The translations under genes and the position numbers were made by a program. A model generated the notes under the pieces. It was not told the origin of the DNA and made no database searches. It saw only the letters and a list, made by a program, of their open reading frames with translations. From a bacterium (GTDB lineage Bacteria; Patescibacteriota; Minisyncoccia; Ryanbacterales; 2-02-FULL-48-12), in contig SBBS01000029.1 of NCBI GenBank assembly GCA_005239605.1, forward strand, positions 1 to 5,622: a stretch of 5,622 nt of DNA, read 5' to 3'. This document shows positions 1 through 5,077 of this stretch, piece by piece. Every line of letters begins with the position of its first letter. The first letter of the stretch is position 1.

Positions 1-18
1 GTTTGTAAAAGTTCATAC

Positions 19-76
19 CTTGTCAGAAAACGTGAACCGTTCACGGTATTTTGGATTGCTCACGTTTTATGACAAG
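19..76. repeat. Imperfect 17-bp inverted repeat upstream of ftsK
   Basis: The arms are 19-35 and 60-76. They pair at 16 of 17 positions (the mismatch is 26/69) around a 24-nt spacer. A second, competing palindrome lies at 31-45 (CGTGAAC, C, GTTCACG) and shares the inner part of the left arm, so two alternative hairpins are possible. No T-tract follows directly on the plus strand, so it is not a standard intrinsic terminator for an upstream plus-strand gene. It could be an operator, a structured end of a neighbouring transcript, or a mobile palindromic remnant. The repeat is seen directly; its role is unknown. Confidence 0.6.
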
Positions 77-178
77 ATGAGAGTTTTGTAATTCACAGAT
101 AAGTTATAAGCGCTAAACTGACGCATCACCGTCATCGAAGGAGATTATTCAACGGTTTGCTGGCTTGGCAGACTGTTT

Positions 179-207
179 TTGTTGCTCAGCTTGTTTTCTG
201 CTATACT
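179..207 (+). promoter_or_regulatory. Predicted ftsK promoter with extended -10, suggesting a leaderless mRNA
   Basis: A -10 hexamer TATACT at 202-207 is preceded by TGC, giving the extended -10 form TGnTATACT. A partial -35 (TTGTTG, 179-184) sits 17 nt upstream. Transcription would start about 7 nt past the -10, near 214-216, which falls on or next to the ATG at 216. The transcript would then have no room for a Shine-Dalgarno site, and none is visible before this ATG. The motif and spacing are seen; leaderless initiation is inferred. Confidence 0.5.
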
Positions 208-215
208 ATTCCTAT

Positions 216-2402
216 ATGTTCTGGAGCAGTAGTAAATCAAAAAAGAAAAAGAAAGTCCGGGAGGAAGAGGAAAAAGAGAAGCGATCCCGGTGGCATGATG
301 ATTTAAACCCGGAAACAAAACAGTCTGTGTGGGCGGTGCTTTCGTTTGGCGCGGCGGCACTGCTATTATTGTCCTGGTTTGGGAAAGCCGGACTTGCCGG
401 AAATGGTATTTCCTCCGCGTTAAGATTCTTATTTGGCAAGGCGTTTTTAGTGGCGCCTTTGGCTCTTATGCTTGCGGGAGTTTCATTTTTATTCGGCATG
501 CGCCAGCGGATATTTGGCGGGACATTTTTTGGCGCATTATTATTTTTAGCGAGTGTTTTGGGATTAGGAGCAATTTATGGAGGTATAGAAAACGCTGGTT
601 ATGTGGGATTTGGCATTGCGTTTGTCCCTTTACGTTTTTTAGATAAAACCGCAAGCACGGTGTCTTTTGGCGCGTTTTTAATTATTTCTTTTTTGCTGAT
701 GTTTAATAAGGCTTTGCTTGTGCGAAAGAAAGAAGAAGAGACTGCCAATGAAATGCCGGCGCTATCTTTTTGGAGCCGTCTTCTTGGATTTTTCAAAAAA
801 CAAGAAAATTCTCTGAAGGTAAACGGCATGCCGGAAGGCGGCATTCATTCAGCACAAATCCCGGAAGGTCCTGCGTCCATGTCGTCTCAACAGCCAGAAT
901 TTTCTCCGGGGGGTAATGCGGCCGAAGCGGCAACATTGCCGGAAGATGCGCATAAACCGCTGGTATCGCGGCGGCGTGTTGCTACCAGCTACAAGCCGCC
1001 TTCGCTTGATATGCTGGAAGCCGATAAAGGCAAACCCTCAAGCGGTGATGTGCGGGCAAATGCAAACATCATTCAACGCACGCTTCAGAGTTTTGGCATT
1101 GATGTGGATATGGGAGAAGTAAATATCGGTCCCTCCGTAACGCAGTACACCTTAAAGCCGGCGGAAGGCGTGAAGTTGTCGCGCATTACCAACTTGGGCA
1201 GTAATTTAGGGCTTGCGTTGGCGGCTCATCCGCTTCGCATGGAAGCGCCCATTCCCGGAAGATCGCTGGTGGGCATTGAAGTGCCGAATAAATCAATCGC
1301 GTTTGTCGGCTTGCGGAGTTTGCTGACAGAACTTAATGAACGGAAAAAGGAATTCCAGTTGGGGTTTTCCTTGGGGCGCGATGTTACCGGCCGGGGTGTG
1401 TTTGCCGATCTCGCGCGAATGCCGCACGTGCTTGTGGCAGGCAGCACCGGATCGGGCAAGTCGGTTACTATTCATTCGCTTTTAATGGGGCTTCTCTTTT
1501 TTAATCCCCCTGAATTTTTGAAGTTTATTATGGTAGATCCCAAACGCGTTGAGCTTACACATTACAACGGCATACCGCATTTAATGTCTCCGGTTATTAC
1601 CGATCCCAAAAAAGCGATTCAGGCGCTTCGATGGGCGGTGGGCGAAATGGATAAACGGTATTTGCAATTGGAAACAGCGGGAGCGCGTGACATTGCCTCT
1701 TATAATGCGGATACGGCAAATGAGGACATTATGCCATATTTGGTGGTTGTGATAGATGAACTGGCTGATTTAATGACCATGTATCCGCGGGAGGTAGAGG
1801 CGTCCGTTGTTCGTATTGCGCAAATGGCGCGGGCAGTGGGTATCCATCTTGTTATTTCTACTCAAAGGCCGTCGGTGGATGTTATAACCGGACTCATTAA
1901 GGCCAATATTCCTACCCGTATTGCTTTGCAGACTGTTTCGCAGATTGATTCGCGGACTATTTTGGATATGGCAGGCGCGGAGAAGCTTCTTGGAAAAGGG
2001 GATATGCTTTATTTACCGGCGGATGCCGCCAAGCCCCGCCGCATTCAAGGCGTGCATGTGTCAGATACCGAAGTAAAACGCGTAGTGCGTTATTTGGCGA
2101 GCATGTCGGAACAGGAGGAGGACGCAGTTGCATCTGAAGATATATTCACAAAAGTTTCTGGTTCTCAAAACGAATCATTTGATATGGATGATGCCGACAA
2201 TGAGTTATATGAAGAAGCGCGGCGTCTGGTGATGGAAACCGGTAAAGCGTCCACCTCATTTTTACAGCGCAGATTGCGATTGGGCTACGCGCGCGCCGCG
2301 CGGCTGATGGATGTTTTGGAAGAACGCGGAGTGGTTGGACCGGCAGACGGCGCAAAGCCGCGGGATGTGTTGATAAGCGGGGAAGAGGTGCGCGAAACAT
2401 AA
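216..2402 (+). CDS. ftsK: DNA translocase FtsK/SpoIIIE family
   Basis: This is a septum-anchored, ATP-driven double-stranded DNA pump that clears chromosome termini from the division site. From the ATG at 216 it has 728 residues. It starts with a Lys-rich then Glu-rich cytoplasmic segment (about 4-23), followed by about four hydrophobic membrane segments (near 38-55, 70-94, 104-123 and 148-167). A Pro/Glu/Ala-rich linker runs to about 265, then the motor: Walker A GSTGSGKS at 409-416 and a Walker B strand VVVIDELADL with the acidic pair at 514-515. A C-terminal winged-helix gamma domain (about 660-725, with RRLRLGYARAARLMD) normally reads polar KOPS DNA sites. The frame is open back to a TTG at 165, but that would add a Cys-rich segment (DCFCCSACF) unlike the family, and the promoter overlaps it, so ATG 216 is preferred. 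The linker is short compared with E. coli FtsK, and the length is closer to SpoIIIE. The stop is 1 nt before the next gene. Confidence 0.95.
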   Translation: MFWSSSKSKKKKKVREEEEKEKRSRWHDDLNPETKQSVWAVLSFGAAALLLLSWFGKAGLAGNGISSALRFLFGKAFLVAPLALMLAGVSFLFGMRQRIFGGTFFGALLFLASVLGLGAIYGGIENAGYVGFGIAFVPLRFLDKTASTVSFGAFLIISFLLMFNKALLVRKKEEETANEMPALSFWSRLLGFFKKQENSLKVNGMPEGGIHSAQIPEGPASMSSQQPEFSPGGNAAEAATLPEDAHKPLVSRRRVATSYKPPSLDMLEADKGKPSSGDVRANANIIQRTLQSFGIDVDMGEVNIGPSVTQYTLKPAEGVKLSRITNLGSNLGLALAAHPLRMEAPIPGRSLVGIEVPNKSIAFVGLRSLLTELNERKKEFQLGFSLGRDVTGRGVFADLARMPHVLVAGSTGSGKSVTIHSLLMGLLFFNPPEFLKFIMVDPKRVELTHYNGIPHLMSPVITDPKKAIQALRWAVGEMDKRYLQLETAGARDIASYNADTANEDIMPYLVVVIDELADLMTMYPREVEASVVRIAQMARAVGIHLVISTQRPSVDVITGLIKANIPTRIALQTVSQIDSRTILDMAGAEKLLGKGDMLYLPADAAKPRRIQGVHVSDTEVKRVVRYLASMSEQEEDAVASEDIFTKVSGSQNESFDMDDADNELYEEARRLVMETGKASTSFLQRRLRLGYARAARLMDVLEERGVVGPADGAKPRDVLISGEEVRET

Positions 2403-2403
2403 T

Positions 2404-2865
2404 ATGTTTATTTCCTCTGATTATTTGGAAATAACGCGCAAGCGAGCTCTTCGCAGGCGATATGTGAGAATAATTTTTGCGGGGGGCGGATTGCTGGTGG
2501 CGGGGCTTTATTTTGCATATCAATTGCGCGATTGGATTATGCTTCCCATGCTTTTAGTGGAACAGCCGGCGGATGGTGTATTGCTGCAAGGTCCGAAGAT
2601 TGTGGTTGAAGGGGTTGCAACCCCCGGGACACGTTTGACAGTAAACGGCGTTACTGCCTACAATGAGGAAAATGGCCGTTTTCTTGCAGAGTTGCTTCTT
2701 CCCGCGGGGCTCCATACCATACGGGTGGTCTCGGAAAACCGTTTTCATCGTGTCCGCTCCGTTGAGCGGCAGATTGTGGTGGAGGAACTGGAAGAAGGTA
2801 TCATACCGTTTACATTTGCGACAAGTACCGCAACAAGCACGCAAGCGGGGGAAATTTATCAATAA
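2404..2865 (+). CDS. Single-pass membrane protein with Ig-like extracytoplasmic domain
   Basis: The gene encodes 153 residues. A basic N-terminus (RKRALRRRYVR, 12-22) is followed by one membrane helix (about 23-40), which predicts N-in/C-out topology. The outer part (about 51-128) is rich in beta strands. Its pattern of a 'P.DG....G..I.V.G.A.PG..LTVNG' stretch, then an acidic/Asn turn, 'F..EL.LP.G.H.I.V' and a closing 'R.I.V' strand is typical of Ig-like or glucodextranase-B-like beta sandwiches found on bacterial surfaces. The last 15-20 residues are Ser/Thr/Ala-rich and probably disordered. It starts 1 nt after the ftsK stop and ends 9 nt before recA, so it is probably translated by coupling or reinitiation; a GAGG at 2385-2388 is 15 nt upstream, too far for a normal Shine-Dalgarno. 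I cannot assign a function. Its place beside ftsK suggests a cell-envelope or division role, but that is only context. The fold is inferred from pattern, not from a search. Confidence 0.85.
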   Translation: MFISSDYLEITRKRALRRRYVRIIFAGGGLLVAGLYFAYQLRDWIMLPMLLVEQPADGVLLQGPKIVVEGVATPGTRLTVNGVTAYNEENGRFLAELLLPAGLHTIRVVSENRFHRVRSVERQIVVEELEEGIIPFTFATSTATSTQAGEIYQ

Positions 2866-2874
2866 CCTAACTAC

Positions 2875-3891
2875 ATGGCAAAAGCAATACAAAAAGAAGA
2901 AGAGAGCAAGGAAAAAGCGGTAGAAGAAGTAGTGAAAGAAATACAAAGCCGATACGGGGAAGGGTCGCTTATGCGTTTGGGAAGCATGCGAAAGGTGGAT
3001 GTGGAGGCAATTCCCACCGGTTCTTTTGCGCTTGATATGGCATTGGGGATCGGAGGTATTCCGCGCGGGCGGATTATCGAAATTTTTGGTCCGGAATCGT
3101 CCGGTAAAACCACACTCGCGCTCCATATCATAGCAAATGTCCAGCAAAAAGGAGGAATCTGCGCGTTTATTGACGCGGAACATGCGCTTGATCCGGAGTA
3201 TGCGCGCAAAATCGGCGTACGCACGGAAAATCTTCTTATTTCTCAGCCGGACAGCGGTGAGCAAGCATTGGAAATTGCGGAAAGCTTGGTGCGGACAGGC
3301 GGCATTGGGTTGGTTGTCATTGATTCGGTGGCAGCGCTCACTCCGCGCGCGGAAATCGAAGGCGACATGGGCGTCCAGCACATGGGTTTGCAGGCGCGGT
3401 TGATGTCGCATGCGCTGAGGAAGCTTACCGGGGCCATTTCGCGCACAAATACCACCGTTGTGTTTACAAATCAAATACGCATGCAAATTGGCGCCGCCGC
3501 CATGTATGGCAATCCGGAAACCACCCCGGGCGGAAAAGCGCTAAAATTTTACGCATCGGTGCGGATTGAAATTCGCCGCGCCGCAAAAATTCAAAAAGGA
3601 GAAGAAGTTATCGGCAGCCGCACGCGGGCAAAGGTGGTGAAAAACAAAGTGGCGCCGCCTTTTCGCATAGCCGAGTTTGATATCATGTACAACCACGGCA
3701 TTTCTTACGAAGGCGATATTATTACGCTGGGAGCAAAATATGGGCTTGTGAAAAAATCCGGCGCATCGTTCGCGTATGGGGATATAAAACTGGGACAGGG
3801 CATGGAGAATGCAAAAAGTTTTTTGAAAGAGAATAAAAAAACAGCGGACGAAATTGTCCGCGAAATAAAAAAGATGGTGATTGAGTTGTAA
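2875..3891 (+). CDS. recA: Recombinase RecA
   Basis: RecA is an ATP-dependent strand-exchange filament protein for homologous recombination and repair; 338 residues. Visible landmarks are Walker A GPESSGKT (72-79), the catalytic Glu in DAEHALD (Glu102), Walker B LVVIDSVAAL (Asp150), loop L1 around EGDMGVQHMGLQARLMS (162-178), and NQIR with the ATP-sensing Gln200. These follow a constant +6 offset from E. coli numbering. Loop L2 then reads IGAAAMYGNPETTPGG, where the usual form is IGVMFGNPE, so it is two residues longer and the conserved Phe is Tyr211. The C-terminus stops at EIVREIKKMVIEL without the long acidic tail of E. coli RecA. The start is ATG 2875, 9 nt after the previous stop, with no close Shine-Dalgarno; the GGGGG near 2847-2851 is too distant. 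I see no LexA-type box nearby, so SOS control is not supported. It ends 3 nt from the convergent rpsR. Confidence 0.98.
   Translation: MAKAIQKEEESKEKAVEEVVKEIQSRYGEGSLMRLGSMRKVDVEAIPTGSFALDMALGIGGIPRGRIIEIFGPESSGKTTLALHIIANVQQKGGICAFIDAEHALDPEYARKIGVRTENLLISQPDSGEQALEIAESLVRTGGIGLVVIDSVAALTPRAEIEGDMGVQHMGLQARLMSHALRKLTGAISRTNTTVVFTNQIRMQIGAAAMYGNPETTPGGKALKFYASVRIEIRRAAKIQKGEEVIGSRTRAKVVKNKVAPPFRIAEFDIMYNHGISYEGDIITLGAKYGLVKKSGASFAYGDIKLGQGMENAKSFLKENKKTADEIVREIKKMVIEL
3835..3861 (-). terminator. Intrinsic terminator of the ychF-rpsF-ssb-rpsR operon, inside recA
   Basis: Read on the minus strand, a 6-bp GC-rich stem (GCGGAC at 3861-3856 and GTCCGC at 3849-3844, loop of 6) is followed by TG and then seven T residues (3841-3835). 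This begins 33 nt past the rpsR stop codon, the right place to end the minus-strand operon. The same DNA codes for recA residues around ADEIVRE on the plus strand, where the hairpin is followed by an A-rich run, so it would work in one direction only. Confidence 0.65.
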
Positions 3892-3894
3892 ATT

Positions 3895-4095
3895 TTAACG
3901 CAGTGTAAACGGCAAGAGCGCTAAATGGCGCGCGTGTTTGATGGCAAGCGCAAGCTGACGCTGGCACGAAGCGCATGTCCCTGTTTTTCGGCGCGGCGTA
4001 ATTTTTCCTTGCGTGTTTATGAATTTACGCAGCAAATCGGTGTCTTTATAATCAAACACCTTTGTATTATTTACACAAAATTGGCATTGTTTCAT
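3895..4095 (-). CDS. rpsR: 30S ribosomal protein bS18, zinc-ribbon (C+) form
   Basis: This is a small-subunit protein that pairs with bS6 on the platform of the 30S subunit. It has 66 residues, slightly shorter than the E. coli protein (about 75). The core DYKD..LLRKFI...GKI.PRR.TGT...CQRQLA.AIK.ARHLALLPFT is diagnostic. Two Cys pairs, C4-x2-C7 and C41-x2-C44, form a likely four-Cys zinc site. Cys-containing bS18 forms are known in some bacteria, while the E. coli form lacks these pairs. It starts with ATG 11 nt after the ssb stop, without a recognisable Shine-Dalgarno, so translation is probably coupled to ssb. It is the last gene of the minus-strand operon. Confidence 0.96.
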   Translation of the reverse strand: MKQCQFCVNNTKVFDYKDTDLLRKFINTQGKITPRRKTGTCASCQRQLALAIKHARHLALLPFTLR

Positions 4096-4106
4096 AAACG
4101 CTTTGC

Positions 4107-4562
4107 TTAAAATGGTATTTCATTCGGGTTTACGTCGTCTTCCGGATATTCTACTGTCGCTATGTCTTCTTGCGGCGGGGATTGAGTTTGCCGCGGAGCG
4201 CTTGTTTCCATTGTTTGATAGCTTCCGCCTTGGCCGCCGCGGGGACCGAACTGCATATTTTCCACAACTACTTCCGTCCTTGATTTCTTGGAGCCGTCTT
4301 GCGCATCCCATGTGCGGGTTTGCAGTCTGCCCTCCACAAACATGGAATTCCCCTTTTTCATATATTGGTGAATCAATTCCGCGGTTTTACCGAACGCAAC
4401 CACATTGTGAAATTCAGTTTGCTGTTGTTTTTGGCCCTCTTTGTCTTTCCATGTGCGATTGGTGGCGAGGCCAAAGTTTATCACCGATTGGCCGGATGGC
4501 AGTGAGCGCATTTCCGGATCGCGGGTAAGGTTGCCTACCAATAATACTTTATTTACATTCAT
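4107..4562 (-). CDS. ssb: Single-stranded DNA-binding protein SSB
   Basis: SSB coats ssDNA during replication and repair and recruits partner proteins through its C-terminal tip. It has 151 residues. The N-terminal OB fold (1 to about 106) starts MNVNKVLLVGNLTRDPE and carries the usual aromatic positions Trp38, the F51-H52 pair and Trp85 (TRTWDAQDG). A Gly/Gln/Ser/Pro-rich flexible linker (about 107-138) leads to an acidic end, EDDVNPNEIPF. The tip keeps the Ile-Pro-Phe terminus, but Asn-Glu replaces the last two Asp residues of the common DDDIPF. It lies between rpsF and rpsR, the classical arrangement, with 9 nt separating it from the rpsF stop. Confidence 0.97.
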   Translation of the reverse strand: MNVNKVLLVGNLTRDPEMRSLPSGQSVINFGLATNRTWKDKEGQKQQQTEFHNVVAFGKTAELIHQYMKKGNSMFVEGRLQTRTWDAQDGSKKSRTEVVVENMQFGPRGGQGGSYQTMETSAPRQTQSPPQEDIATVEYPEDDVNPNEIPF

Positions 4563-4571
4563 GATTTTGAA

Positions 4572-5021
4572 TTATACTCCTAATATCTCATCTAATTTTT
4601 TATCCAACTCTTTTTCATCAATTTTTTCTGCAGGTTCGTCTGTTTTTGAAGGGGAGTACAGAGTGGATGGCGTTTCATGCATACCGGCACGAATGGGTTT
4701 TTTGAGAACTTGTTGAATGGGCGCGCGAGTCCATGATAACACTAAACTTCGCAGTATGTTTATATTTGTAGAAACGGATTTTTCAATGGCTGGTATATGC
4801 GCGGGAGAGGCGGAAAACTGGAGCGCCGCAAGATAGGCCTGCGAAATTTTTTTGATTGGGTAAGACAGCTTTCGGAGTTTGGGGTCTGTGGTGCGCTCAA
4901 GGATGCCATTCTGTTTTTCTATTTCCAGGCGCACATTGCCAAGTTCCACCGCCGCGTCCGCATCTGAAAGCTCCGGTTTGATAAGCAGGCCTATTTCATA
5001 TAATTGCGATTCTTTTGTCAT
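4572..5021 (-). CDS. rpsF: 30S ribosomal protein bS6 with long C-terminal tail
   Basis: bS6 binds bS18 and 16S rRNA on the 30S platform. It has 149 residues from the ATG at 5021. The opening QLYEIGLLIKPEL matches the first strand of the bS6 ferredoxin-like fold (usual form HYEIVFMVHPD), and KLRKLSYPIKK (48-58) matches the conserved RLAYPI-K segment. The domain ends near residue 98. About 50 further residues, rich in Lys/Glu/Asp/Pro/Ser, form a tail that looks disordered then helical (EKIDEKELDKKLDEILG). The frame also offers a TTG at 5036 that would add five residues; ATG 5021 is preferred because bS6 proteins begin close to the first strand. Neither start has a Shine-Dalgarno. The 41-56 nt between ychF and this start hold no CCG-bearing S6:S18 leader motif that I can see. 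Confidence 0.95.
   Translation of the reverse strand: MTKESQLYEIGLLIKPELSDADAAVELGNVRLEIEKQNGILERTTDPKLRKLSYPIKKISQAYLAALQFSASPAHIPAIEKSVSTNINILRSLVLSWTRAPIQQVLKKPIRAGMHETPSTLYSPSKTDEPAEKIDEKELDKKLDEILGV
4577..4581 (-). promoter_or_regulatory. Possible ssb ribosome binding site (AGGAG)
   Basis: AGGAG on the minus strand lies inside the final codons of rpsF, 14 nt before the ssb ATG. The spacing is longer than the usual 5-9 nt, so use is uncertain. It is the best Shine-Dalgarno match before any gene start in this window. Confidence 0.4.
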
Positions 5022-5077
5022 ATAGGCATCGTACAATAAGGAGATTATGATGGCAAGGTATTGACATTAGCGCTTTT

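Noticed and set aside
32..44. GAAC-C-GTTC resembling a LexA box
   Set aside because: Gram-positive LexA boxes need four bases between the half-sites; here there is one.
138..146. Strong AAGGAG Shine-Dalgarno-like site
   Set aside because: No ATG, GTG or TTG start follows at suitable spacing with a sustained open frame.
165..215. TTG start extending FtsK by 17 residues
   Set aside because: The added Cys-rich peptide is atypical, the promoter overlaps it, and the AAGGAG at 138-143 is about 20 nt away, too far for this start.
257..290. CCGGGA/TCCCGG hairpin in the 5' part of ftsK
   Set aside because: A six-bp stem with a 22-nt loop in purine-rich coding DNA is weak and has no associated signal.
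2146..2523. 125-codon minus-strand open frame across the ftsK end
   Set aside because: It is the shadow of the ftsK gamma-domain codons; the composition is not protein-like.
2554..3486. 310-codon open frame on the minus strand across the Ig-like gene and recA
   Set aside because: It is antisense to two well-supported genes, rich in Cys/His/Arg with no recognisable domain, and its length follows from codon bias of the sense genes.
4103..4528. 141-codon open frame on the plus strand opposite ssb
   Set aside because: It is antisense to a clear ssb gene, has no family features and no supported start signal.
4570..4575. TATAAT on the minus strand just before ssb as an internal promoter
   Set aside because: No -35-like hexamer at 16-18 nt; likely chance in an AT-rich gene junction.
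5047..5066. CATAAT (minus) or TTGACA (plus) as a promoter between ychF and rpsF
   Set aside because: CATAAT has no matching -35 at 16-18 nt, and the plus-strand TTGACA lacks a -10 at proper spacing and has no gene to drive.
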